A DNA stretch of 64,000 bases, taken from contig JAPWJZ010000001.1 in assembly GCA_028283745.1 (NCBI GenBank), forward strand, positions 124,001 to 188,000, read 5' to 3'. Position 1 is the stretch's first letter, and every line of letters begins with the position of its first letter. The position numbers and the translations under genes were made by a program. Under the pieces are notes generated by a model. It made no database searches. It was not told the DNA's origin and saw only the letters and a list, made by a program, of their open reading frames with translations. This stretch comes from Micavibrio sp. (GTDB lineage Bacteria; Pseudomonadota; Alphaproteobacteria; Micavibrionales; UBA2020). Shown here piece by piece: positions 41,792 to 49,945 of the stretch.

Positions 41792-43168
41792 ATGGGTATG
41801 TTCGACTGGATCGGGCGCGGCAAACGCGAAGCGGCATGGATGGCGGAAGAACGCCGCCTGCCGGACGGCGCCGAGGCGATCCCCGAAGGCGACCCGCGCT
41901 GGATGGTTTCGCAGGAGTTCTGCCTAGAGAAAGCCAAGAACGTGCGCTTTTACTACGCCGCCCGCCCGAATGAAGACCGGCCGGACGCCTGGGTCATCAG
42001 CAAAATCCAGTACGACCTGAAACAGCCGGAAGACACGGTTGATTTCTGGGATGTTGACCATGTTTACACACCCTTGCAGGTCGTGAACGCGCTACGCAAT
42101 TTCGAGCGCCGCAGCCATAACGATGAAACTTATCTTTTCGTTGACGGCCACCGTTCCACCTACCGCGCCTTTGCCAATAACAACGGCATCCATTTCGACG
42201 ACAACGGCGCGATTATCGAAGTCAGCGCAGATACGCGCCTGTCAAAAGGCGTGTTCATGAACCGCGAGGCACTGGATGCCCTGTTCCACAATGCCGCCGT
42301 CAAAACCCCGCCGCTGGATAGCTGGGAGCAGGTCTATGCCCAGATCGTCGATAAGTGGCCTGCGCAGTGGGAAGTCATGCACTCGGTCCCCGTACTGCCC
42401 GAAGATCTTGTGCTGCCGCCGGCTGAAAAAGCCATCGCTCCTGAAGTCATGACGGTTGAGGAAAAACAGGAAGCCGACGTGACCGCTGTTCCCGCCGAGA
42501 AAGCCGCCACGCAAGATGCCGGGCCCGCTGTTGACAAACCGGCAGAGGACAAACCGGCAGAAGAAGCGCCGAAGCCCGAAGAAAAGAAGCGCGTGATCGA
42601 GGTATTCAAGCTCGTCAACCGCCCCATCGTCATGACCGACGTGACGGACAGCAAAGCCTACAGCCAATACGCCCACAGCGCGAATTACCTGATGCAGCAA
42701 ATCAAGAAGCTGCCGGAAGCGGTGATGAACGGCAATGCCGCCTATGCCATTCGCAATGTGCAGCGCAGCCGCCTTGCAACCGAGTATGACAGCGCGCGCG
42801 GCAAGCTTGCCGACCGCCTTGTGGATGCGACCATTCTTGTCGGCCTGCTGCGTGCGGGTGCGCACCTTTATGCCGAAACGCTGGGCAAGGGCAATTACGC
42901 GCCCGAGCATATCCGCAGCCTTTCCGCCATCGGCGACAGCTGCGTTGAAATCGCAACCGAGCGCCTTGGCGTGAAGGAAGACGACGCGAAGAAGATTTCC
43001 GACGTTATTACCCGCGGGGGCGACCCGTTCGGGCCTGAACTGCCGCTCGAGAAAATCTTCGCGGCTTACCCCGCGCCGGCTTTCGACCCGCCGCCGCCAG
43101 CCAACCCCTATAAAAATACACCCGGTAAAAACACGGTCAGCAAAACCGTGCCGAAGCGCCGCTATTAA
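41792..43168 (+). CDS. Second unrecognised large protein in the TelA-like cluster
   Basis: A 458-residue soluble protein, unrecognised. The start MGMFDWIGRGKRE is basic and aromatic like that of its upstream neighbour. Residues 60-110 (PDAWVISKIQYDLKQPEDTV, then YTPLQVVNALRNF) resemble the same region of that neighbour. A glutamate/proline/alanine linker at 215-270 leads to a C-terminal helical domain (YSQYAHSANYLMQQIKKLPE onward) with a possible nucleotide- or peptide-binding role that cannot be named. It follows 35 bases after the previous gene with an AAGGAAAA site. The three genes probably act together. Confidence 0.75.
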   Translation: MGMFDWIGRGKREAAWMAEERRLPDGAEAIPEGDPRWMVSQEFCLEKAKNVRFYYAARPNEDRPDAWVISKIQYDLKQPEDTVDFWDVDHVYTPLQVVNALRNFERRSHNDETYLFVDGHRSTYRAFANNNGIHFDDNGAIIEVSADTRLSKGVFMNREALDALFHNAAVKTPPLDSWEQVYAQIVDKWPAQWEVMHSVPVLPEDLVLPPAEKAIAPEVMTVEEKQEADVTAVPAEKAATQDAGPAVDKPAEDKPAEEAPKPEEKKRVIEVFKLVNRPIVMTDVTDSKAYSQYAHSANYLMQQIKKLPEAVMNGNAAYAIRNVQRSRLATEYDSARGKLADRLVDATILVGLLRAGAHLYAETLGKGNYAPEHIRSLSAIGDSCVEIATERLGVKEDDAKKISDVITRGGDPFGPELPLEKIFAAYPAPAFDPPPPANPYKNTPGKNTVSKTVPKRRY

Positions 43169-43186
43169 CTCATCCGAAATTCGTGA

Positions 43187-44293
43187 TTACTTGTCGCAAG
43201 TCAGGCGCACGACCTTGACGCTGCCGGTCTGGTGGACAAGGTCGTCCTGCACGTCGCCGAGGAAGTAATCGCCCGCCGGGCTCATCGCGATTGTGCAGGC
43301 GACGGCGAGGGCCTTGGCATCCTCCGGGTTGTCTTTGCCCGGTACGTTCATGGCGGTGAGGCGTTTTTCGCCGGCGCCGTTCACGTCCACCGCATACCAG
43401 TCGGTGCCAAGGAAGAGGGAGATGCCGCGGCGCTTGACGCCCTTGGTGCTCATGTAAACGATGCGGTCGCCCGACGGCGTCGGCACCACGACCGGATGCT
43501 CATTGTAATAATTGCCGACCGTGAGGCGCGTTGATTTTCCGCTCGCAAGGTCGAGCCGGTAAATCTGGCTCATCCAGAAGCTGTGCGTATCCTGGCTGCT
43601 GGTGTAAATCAGGCTTTTGCTGTCGCTGGTGAAGCTGCCGGGTTCGTAATATACGTCGCCGCCGGGCGCATAGGTTTTCAGGTTCTCAAGGTGCGGCTGC
43701 GGCGTTTCGACGAAGTCGGCGAGGGTGATTTTATAGGTGCCGCCCGCCTGCCGCGCCGACCAGGCAATGTGCTTTCCATCCGGCGAGAAAACCGGCAGCA
43801 GATTGCCATCCGGCTTTTTGTGGTTTTCTGAATCCGGTGTATGCGTCAGTTGCCAGCTTTGCTTTCCGTCCGCCGTGGCAAGCCATATTTCATTGTGCAG
43901 GCCGTAGCCCGGAATCGCCTCGTAATCCGGCAGGCCGAACAGCTTGCGCCCGTGCCAGCCTTCCTTCTGCGCCGTGAACAGCAGGTACTTGCCGGAAGGG
44001 TGCCAGAAAACGGAGCCCTGATGACCGCTGGAGACGGCGGGCATGGCGCGCCTGCCGGTGCCATCTGGCGCGATGGTAAAGATGCGGTAATAGCCGGTCG
44101 CTGCATCCGGCGCCATCATGGCGATGCGGTTGGTGGCGGCGTTCCAGCGGGCGTTATAGGCGCCCTTGGGCATCGGTGCCGCCTCGATCGTCGTGCCGGT
44201 CGATTTATCCAGCGTGCAGGCGTCCGCCCATGCCGCCGAAGGCCCGAGCAGGGCCAGCGCCAGCACAAGCTGCCAGACTGCGAAGATGCGCAT
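43187..44293 (-). CDS. Exported PD40/TolB-like beta-propeller protein
   Basis: A 368-residue protein with signal peptide MRIFAVWQLVLALALLGPSA. The mature part is a TolB-type propeller of PD40 repeats: PKGAYNARWNAATNRIAMMA, HQGSVFWHPSGKYLLFTAQK, NLLPVFSPDGKHIAWSARQ and PGSFTSDSKSLIYTSSQDT. It probably binds a protein or a sugar in the periplasm; no enzyme residues are seen. ATG 43-base-pair evidence: the start at 44293 shares one base with the stop of the aldehyde dehydrogenase gene (TAATG), so the two are coupled. A longer frame to 44407 lacks a signal peptide at its start. Confidence 0.8.
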   Translation of the reverse strand: MRIFAVWQLVLALALLGPSAAWADACTLDKSTGTTIEAAPMPKGAYNARWNAATNRIAMMAPDAATGYYRIFTIAPDGTGRRAMPAVSSGHQGSVFWHPSGKYLLFTAQKEGWHGRKLFGLPDYEAIPGYGLHNEIWLATADGKQSWQLTHTPDSENHKKPDGNLLPVFSPDGKHIAWSARQAGGTYKITLADFVETPQPHLENLKTYAPGGDVYYEPGSFTSDSKSLIYTSSQDTHSFWMSQIYRLDLASGKSTRLTVGNYYNEHPVVVPTPSGDRIVYMSTKGVKRRGISLFLGTDWYAVDVNGAGEKRLTAMNVPGKDNPEDAKALAVACTIAMSPAGDYFLGDVQDDLVHQTGSVKVVRLTCDK

Positions 44294-46701
44294 TATTCGC
44301 CGTAGGGAACCCAGACGTTTTTCACTTCGGTCGCGTGGCGCAGGAATTCTTCGCCTTCGGCTTGCGCGCGGTCGAACCAGTTGCGCTGCTTGCCGTTGTT
44401 GACCCACGTGCGTTTCAGGTTGCCGGTGGAGGCTTTTTCCACCTGCGCCGAACCGCCAAGGTCGGAGCCGAAGTACCAGAGCGCATCCACCTCGTCATGC
44501 TCCGCCAGCGTCTTGGTCAGCTCCTTGCGGTTGCCGGTGACGATGTTGACGGAACCCGCGACGACGTCGGAGGTATCGAAGATCTGGTAGAAATCGGTCG
44601 CGAGCAGCGGGAAGCGCTCCGACGGGATGATGACGGCGCGGTTGCCCATCGCCATCGCAGGCGCGAACAGCGACACGAAGCCGAGCAGCGGGTTTTCATC
44701 CGGGCAGACGATGCCGACGACGCCGACGGATTCTTTCATCGCAACCGAGATAAGGCGCGCGGGCGGCGTATGCACCTGACCGTCATATTTATCGGCCCAT
44801 GCGCCATAGGTGAAGAGGCGGCGGATGGATTCATCCACTTCCTTCTCCGCATTGGCGGGCGTTGCGCCCGTCAGCTGCACAAGGCGCTTCTTGAATTCAT
44901 CTTTGCGGGCCGACAGGTTTTCGGCGATGTAATACAGGATTTGCGCGCGCAGGTGGTGGGCGGATTTGCTCCAGCCTTCCGCCTTTTTCGCGGCTTCAAC
45001 GGCGTTGCGGATGTCCTTGCGGTTTCCTTCGCCGACCTGCCCTGCAAGGCGGCCTTTCGCATCGGTGATGGAGAAGCTATACGCGCCATCCGGGCGGGCC
45101 TGCTTGCCGCCGATGTAGAGTTTTGCCGTGCGGTCAATGTTGGCGAGGCCTTCAACGCCTGCCGGTGCTTCGTGGCGGACGGCGGAGAGCGCGTTTTTGG
45201 TTTCTTTGTAAGCCGGCAGTGATTTCAGGAATTTCGGCTTCAGGTAGGCGTACATGCCTTCCTTGCCGCCTTCGCGCCCGAAGCCGGATTCGCGGTAACC
45301 GCCGAAGCCGCAGGCGGCGTCGAACATGTTGGTCGAGTTGATCCAGACGACGCCGGCTTTCAGCTTCGGCGCAACGTCGAGCGCGAGGTTGATGTTTTCG
45401 CTCCAGATGCTGGCGGCAAGGCCGTAGCGGCTGTTGTTTGCCAGCAGCACGGCTTCTTCCGGCGTGCGGAAGGTCATGACGGAAACGACGGGCCCGAAAA
45501 TTTCAACTTCCGCGACGGTGGATGCCGGCTGCACGTTCAGCAGCATGGTCGGCGGGTAGAAGCAGCCTTTGGTCGGGCAGGCGTCCTTGCCGGGTTGCAC
45601 CAGCTTCGCGCCTTCCTTCACGCCCTGTTTCACAAGGCGGTCGATTTTCTGGTACTGTTCGTCGCTTGCGAGCGCGCCCATGTCGATGGCTTTATCGAGC
45701 GGGGAGCCGACGCGCAGGTTTTCCATGCGCTTCGTCAGCTTCTTGATCATCGCGTCGGCAATGCCTTCCTGCAGCAGCAGGCGGGAACCCGCGCAGCATA
45801 CTTCGCCCTGGTTGAGCCAGATGCCGTCGACGACGCCTTCAACCGCGCTGTCAAGGTCCGCATTTTCAAAGACGATGGTGGGGGATTTTCCACCGAGTTC
45901 CAGCGTCAGCGTCTTGCCGCTGCCTGCCGTGACCTCGCGGATGATGCGGCCCACGTCGGTCGAGCCGGTGAAGGCGATTTTGGCAATGCCGGGGTGCTTG
46001 GTAATTTCAGCGCCCGTGGAGCCGTCGCCCTGCACAATGTTAATGACACCGGCGGGAATGCCCGCTTCAACGCACAGCTCCACGAACAGCGCGGCGGAAA
46101 GGGGCGTGAATTCGGCGGGCTTCAAGACAACCGTGTTGCCGGCGGCAAGCGCGGGGGCGATTTTCCACGCCATCATGAGGAAGGGGAAGTTCCAGGGGAT
46201 GACCTGGCCGACAACGCCGCAGGCTTCATAGCCTGCGAATTCGGTATCGAGAATCTGCGCCCAGCCGGCGTGATGATAGAAATGGCGTGCGGCGAGCGAC
46301 ACGTCAATGTCGCGCGTTTCGCGGATGGGCTTGCCGTTATCAAGGCATTCGACGACCGCGAGAAGGCGGGAATTTTTCTGGATCAGGCGGGCAAGGGCAT
46401 AGAGGTATTTGGCGCGTTCATGACCATCCAAAGACTGCCAGCTTTTCAGGGCTTTTTGCGCGGCCTTCACGGCGCTGTCAACATCCGCCTTGGAACCGAT
46501 CGCGACCTTGGCGAGGATTTCATCCGTCGCGGGGTTTTTGGTGGTGAAGGATTTGCCCTTCGCCGGCTTCACCCATTTGCCGTTGATGAAATGACCGAAG
46601 CTGCCACCGTGGCTTTCCAGCCATTCGCGCGCGGCCTTGTCGCTTTCGGGGGCGGGGCCGTATTCCATCGTTTCAAAAATTTCTGCGACTTTTGCGGACA
46701 T
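44293..46701 (-). CDS. ALDH16-type two-domain aldehyde dehydrogenase
   Basis: An 802-residue aldehyde dehydrogenase with one full and one partial ALDH domain. Domain 1 (residues 35-500) has all catalytic residues: IPWNFP, E268 in LTLELGGKSP, and the nucleophile C302 in GEVCCAGSR, with numbering that happens to match human ALDH2. Domain 2 (from about 535) keeps the fold (VGVVGIVCPDENPLLGFVSL) but lacks the cysteine motif. This is the ALDH16 layout. Its neighbour deoC makes acetaldehyde, so the likely role is acetaldehyde or related aldehyde oxidation in deoxyribose breakdown. The PD40 gene is coupled downstream. Confidence 0.9.
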   Translation of the reverse strand: MSAKVAEIFETMEYGPAPESDKAAREWLESHGGSFGHFINGKWVKPAKGKSFTTKNPATDEILAKVAIGSKADVDSAVKAAQKALKSWQSLDGHERAKYLYALARLIQKNSRLLAVVECLDNGKPIRETRDIDVSLAARHFYHHAGWAQILDTEFAGYEACGVVGQVIPWNFPFLMMAWKIAPALAAGNTVVLKPAEFTPLSAALFVELCVEAGIPAGVINIVQGDGSTGAEITKHPGIAKIAFTGSTDVGRIIREVTAGSGKTLTLELGGKSPTIVFENADLDSAVEGVVDGIWLNQGEVCCAGSRLLLQEGIADAMIKKLTKRMENLRVGSPLDKAIDMGALASDEQYQKIDRLVKQGVKEGAKLVQPGKDACPTKGCFYPPTMLLNVQPASTVAEVEIFGPVVSVMTFRTPEEAVLLANNSRYGLAASIWSENINLALDVAPKLKAGVVWINSTNMFDAACGFGGYRESGFGREGGKEGMYAYLKPKFLKSLPAYKETKNALSAVRHEAPAGVEGLANIDRTAKLYIGGKQARPDGAYSFSITDAKGRLAGQVGEGNRKDIRNAVEAAKKAEGWSKSAHHLRAQILYYIAENLSARKDEFKKRLVQLTGATPANAEKEVDESIRRLFTYGAWADKYDGQVHTPPARLISVAMKESVGVVGIVCPDENPLLGFVSLFAPAMAMGNRAVIIPSERFPLLATDFYQIFDTSDVVAGSVNIVTGNRKELTKTLAEHDEVDALWYFGSDLGGSAQVEKASTGNLKRTWVNNGKQRNWFDRAQAEGEEFLRHATEVKNVWVPYGE

Positions 46702-46736
46702 GTTGATGACCTATATATGTTGTGTCGGTTGAAAGG

Positions 46737-46925
46737 TTATTTGCTTTTGTGCTGTGTGCCGTTGTTCATGAAGCGGGAGCCTTCGGTTGTGCCGGCTTTT
46801 GGGTTCGGCGCAGGCTCCGTAATGTCGCGCAGCGTATCGGCAAAGGCGGGGCTGATGCGGCGGAAGGATTTTTCACCCGCGACCGCGCCTGTGTTGAATT
46901 GCGCCTTGCCGTCCCGCTGCGTCAT
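46737..46925 (-). CDS. Small hypothetical protein upstream of the ALDH gene
   Basis: A 62-residue polar ORF (MTQRDGKAQFNTGAVAGEKS at the N-terminus, ending NNGTQHKSK) with no recognised domain, probably disordered. It lies 35 bases before the aldehyde dehydrogenase start on the same strand, with GTGGG before the ATG. Composition matches the chromosome. An inverted repeat (46927-46954) sits right at its start. It could be a small real gene or the transcribed leader of the dehydrogenase gene. Confidence 0.42.
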   Translation of the reverse strand: MTQRDGKAQFNTGAVAGEKSFRRISPAFADTLRDITEPAPNPKAGTTEGSRFMNNGTQHKSK

Positions 46926-46926
46926 G

Positions 46927-46954
46927 CTTAGCCCACCAATAAGTTAAGGCTAAG
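46927..46954 (-). promoter_or_regulatory. Inverted repeat in the ALDH operon leader
   Basis: CTTAGCC (46927-46933) and GGCTAAG (46948-46954) form a 7-bp inverted repeat just before the small ORF start. On the minus strand TTGACA stands at 46962-46957, but the expected -10 is poor. Possible operator. Confidence 0.4.
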
Positions 46955-46998
46955 AATGTCAACCCTTAGTATGCGAGAATATGTGATAGTTTTTGACA

Positions 46999-47439
46999 TT
47001 ACGCGGCTTTCAAAGAATTTTTCCAGTCGTCGATTAGATTTTCAATATCTTCTAAATCTTCCTCGTCAGAAGTATGCCAGTTCTCTCCTAGTGCTTTAAA
47101 CAAAAGTCGGCCTAAATGATCGTCGCTTTTTAAAGTCCCTGTTTCGACTTCGCAATTAAACCCTTCTGCGTATCCATCCCAGTGGATGTTGACAATTTTT
47201 CCAGACGAAAAAAGATAATTGTTTGTATTTATGTTGTTCACTTTGTTTCCTTGGTATTCGTTATGTCTCATGTCGTAAGACATTGACAAGCCAAGAAAGG
47301 GCAAAAAAGGCAAATTTATAAAATGCTCCAAAGTATAAGCATATTCACGATCCCATCCTTGACTCCATGCGGGGCCTTGGTTGCCTGAGAATTTTATCCT
47401 CTTGTAAACTCTTACCCTGTATTCAACCATATCTGGCAT
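46999..47439 (-). CDS. AT-rich hypothetical protein between deoC and ALDH
   Basis: A 146-residue protein, not recognised. It is aromatic- and asparagine-rich (for example GNKVNNINTNNYLFSSG) with an acidic C-terminus (SDEEDLEDIENLIDDWK). Base composition is clearly more AT-rich than the deoC and ALDH genes, so it looks acquired later. ATG 47439 starts four bases after the deoC stop; an ATG at 47430 is also possible. The acidic tail is like that of some immunity proteins, but no toxin partner is present. No membrane segment. Confidence 0.6.
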   Translation of the reverse strand: MPDMVEYRVRVYKRIKFSGNQGPAWSQGWDREYAYTLEHFINLPFLPFLGLSMSYDMRHNEYQGNKVNNINTNNYLFSSGKIVNIHWDGYAEGFNCEVETGTLKSDDHLGRLLFKALGENWHTSDEEDLEDIENLIDDWKNSLKAA

Positions 47440-47443
47440 TAAA

Positions 47444-48484
47444 TCAGCCCACCGGGTGGCGGTTGTTGGCGGAATAGCGGCCGGTCAGGAAATGCTCCAG
47501 CTGGCGCTCGATATCGGCGAGGAGGGAGGACGCGCCGACGCGGAACAGGTCCGGCTGCAGCCATGCGTTGCCCAGCTCTTCCTTCATGATGAACTGGTAG
47601 TTCATCACGTCCTTCGCGTGCGCGATGCCGCCGGCGGGCTTGTAGCCGACCTTGTAACCGGTCAGTTCCTCAAACGCGCGGATCATGCGGATCATGACCA
47701 TCGTCACGTTGAGGTTGGCGTTGACGGCTTCCTTGCCCGTCGAGGTTTTGATGAAGTCGGAACCTGCCATCATCGCCACCATCGACGCTTTGGCGACGTT
47801 GCGCATGGTGGCAAGCTCGCCGGTTGCAAGGATGGATTTAAGGTGCGCATCGCCGCAGGCTTCGCGCATCTGCTTTACTTCGTCGTAAAGCGCCTGCCAG
47901 TTGCCGGTCAGCACATGGCCGCGGGTGATGACGATGTCGATTTCCTTCGCGCCCGCCGCGACGGATTCGCGGATTTCTTCAAGGCGCTGCTTTAGGGGCG
48001 ACAGGCCGTGGGGGAAGCCCGCAGCCACGGCGGCAACGGGGATATTCGTGCCTTCCAGTTCACGCACGGCGGTCGGCACCATTTCGTGGTACACGCAGAC
48101 GGCGCCGGTGGTCAGGTGCAGGCTTTCAATGCCGAGGCTTTCGACAAGATCATCGCGCAGGGGCTTCCTTGCCTTGGCGCAAAGGCGCTTCACGCGGCCC
48201 GGCGTATCATCCCCCGAAAGGGTGGTTAAATCCATGCAGGCGATGGCTTTTAGCAGCCACGCGGCCTGATATTCCTTCTTCACCGTGCGGCGGCCGAGAA
48301 GGGTGGTGGTGCGGCGCTCCACCGCCGACAGGTTGACGTTCAAACCGTCAATCCAGTCGAGGTTCAGGGCCGTGCCGGGGTTGCGGGCATGGGCATGCCC
48401 CTTGTTCGCCGGCACCGGAAGCCGGACAGGAAGATTGCTGACCGGGGTTGTACCCGTGGTCATCTGCGGATGGAGCTTCGCCAT
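47444..48484 (-). CDS. deoC: Deoxyribose-phosphate aldolase
   Basis: Splits 2-deoxyribose 5-phosphate into acetaldehyde and glyceraldehyde 3-phosphate. At 346 residues it is longer than E. coli DeoC because of an N-terminal extension of about 90 residues. Catalytic lysines are in SDFIKTSTGK (Schiff base) and GYKPAGGI; KEIDIVITRG lines the pocket. The start is ATG 48484 with GAGGTG eight bases upstream, in place of an in-frame GTG at 48493 that lies inside that site. The likely operon continues through a small AT-rich ORF and a small polar ORF to the ALDH16-type dehydrogenase, which would remove the acetaldehyde. Confidence 0.93.
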   Translation of the reverse strand: MAKLHPQMTTGTTPVSNLPVRLPVPANKGHAHARNPGTALNLDWIDGLNVNLSAVERRTTTLLGRRTVKKEYQAAWLLKAIACMDLTTLSGDDTPGRVKRLCAKARKPLRDDLVESLGIESLHLTTGAVCVYHEMVPTAVRELEGTNIPVAAVAAGFPHGLSPLKQRLEEIRESVAAGAKEIDIVITRGHVLTGNWQALYDEVKQMREACGDAHLKSILATGELATMRNVAKASMVAMMAGSDFIKTSTGKEAVNANLNVTMVMIRMIRAFEELTGYKVGYKPAGGIAHAKDVMNYQFIMKEELGNAWLQPDLFRVGASSLLADIERQLEHFLTGRYSANNRHPVG

Positions 48485-48611
48485 GGCTGGCACCTCGTCA
48501 CTGAATATGAAATAATGCTTGTAAACTACACCGGAAGCGGGTTATGCACAATGTATTCAGGGCCTCAAACAGACGAAAAACTCGGCAAAAAGGCAGCAAA
48601 AAAGCAATATT

Positions 48612-49931
48612 ATGGAATTTAAAGACCTGGGCCTCAGCGAAGGCGTGCTGCGCGCGGTAGAAGAAGCCGGCTATAAAAATCCCACTCCCATTCAGGAACA
48701 GGCTATTCCCGCTGTGCAGATGTGCCGCGATGTGCTGGGTCTTGCGCAAACGGGCACGGGCAAAACAGCAGCCTTCACCATTCCGATGATCGACACGCTG
48801 GCGGGCGGGCGGGCGAAGGCACGCATGCCGCGCTCGCTTATTTTGTCGCCGACGCGCGAACTGGCAGCGCAGATCTCCGACAACTTCGTGAAGTACGGCA
48901 AGTACCACGTTTTGAACATGGCGCTCATCGTCGGCGGCACGTCGATGGATGAACAGATCCGCAACCTCGACAAGGGCGTTGACGTTCTGATTGCAACGCC
49001 GGGCCGTTTGCTGGACCTTTTCGATCGCGGCAAAATTCTGCTGGCCGACATTAAAATCCTCGTCATCGACGAAGCCGACCGTATGCTGGACATGGGCTTC
49101 ATCCCCGATCTCGAACGCATCGTTTCGATTTTGCCGAAAATTCGCCAGACGCTGTTCTTCTCCGCGACCATGCCGCCGGAAATCAAGCGCCTTGCCGACA
49201 AATACTTGAGCAACCCGAAAATCATCACCGTCGCGCCGCCGTCCTCCACCTCGACGAATATCGAGCATTTCATGGTGCCGGTGCCGCATTTCCGCCAGAA
49301 GAGCGCCGCTTTCTACAAGCTCTACCAGCAGGAAGAAATTAAAAACGCCTTCGTCTTCTGCAACCGCAAGCGCGACATTGAAGAAGTGAAGAAGTTCATG
49401 AAGAGCAAGGGCATTAAAGTTGCCGCCCTGCATGGCGACATGGAGCAGAGCGAACGTACCGAAGCGCTCGCATCCTTCAAGGCCGGCGAAACACAAATTC
49501 TGGTTTGCTCGGACGTTGCCGCGCGCGGCATTGACGTACAGGGCATGTCGCACGTCTTTAACTGGGACGTGCCGCACAACTCCGAAGATTACGTTCACCG
49601 CATCGGCCGCACGGGCCGCGCCAACATGAAGGGCCGCGCCTTTACCTTTGCGACGCCGATGGATGATAAATCGGTTCAAGCCATCCAGAAGCTGATCGGC
49701 AAGAAAATCGAAGTGCTGGACCTCGACCTTGGCAAGGCACCGCCGCCGCCGCCCGAAAAGCCGCGCGCCGAACCTGCCGTCCGCCAGCATGAGCGTCACC
49801 ACAACCGCCACGAAAAGCAGAACCACCGCCACCGCAACGTCGACAGCATCGAAGTCGATAGCGACAAGGGTTCCGAAAAGAACAAGGGCGGCTTCGACCA
49901 GGATGATCTGCCGTCCTTCCTGAGGAAGTAA
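48612..49931 (+). CDS. DEAD-box RNA helicase, RhlE-like
   Basis: A 439-residue ATP-dependent RNA helicase. Motifs in order: Q motif (GYKNPTPIQEQAIP), I (AQTGTGKTAAF), Ia (SPTRELAAQ), II (VIDEADRMLDMGF), III (FFSATMP), V (ARGIDVQGMSHVFNWD) and VI (YVHRIGRTGRA). The C-terminal 60 residues are proline- then histidine/arginine-rich (RQHERHHNRHEKQNHRHRN), a likely RNA-binding tail. It probably acts in ribosome assembly or RNA decay. The stop is followed at once by an FAD monooxygenase gene with no intergenic gap. Confidence 0.93.
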   Translation: MEFKDLGLSEGVLRAVEEAGYKNPTPIQEQAIPAVQMCRDVLGLAQTGTGKTAAFTIPMIDTLAGGRAKARMPRSLILSPTRELAAQISDNFVKYGKYHVLNMALIVGGTSMDEQIRNLDKGVDVLIATPGRLLDLFDRGKILLADIKILVIDEADRMLDMGFIPDLERIVSILPKIRQTLFFSATMPPEIKRLADKYLSNPKIITVAPPSSTSTNIEHFMVPVPHFRQKSAAFYKLYQQEEIKNAFVFCNRKRDIEEVKKFMKSKGIKVAALHGDMEQSERTEALASFKAGETQILVCSDVAARGIDVQGMSHVFNWDVPHNSEDYVHRIGRTGRANMKGRAFTFATPMDDKSVQAIQKLIGKKIEVLDLDLGKAPPPPPEKPRAEPAVRQHERHHNRHEKQNHRHRNVDSIEVDSDKGSEKNKGGFDQDDLPSFLRK

Positions 49932-49945
49932 TTATTTCGCCGCGT

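Noticed and set aside
45595..46947. A 450-codon open frame opposite the ALDH gene
   Set aside because: A shadow of the aldehyde dehydrogenase, rich in His/Arg/Gly from antisense GC-rich codons.
48498..49832. A 444-codon minus-strand frame opposite the RhlE-like gene
   Set aside because: Antisense shadow of a well-supported helicase.
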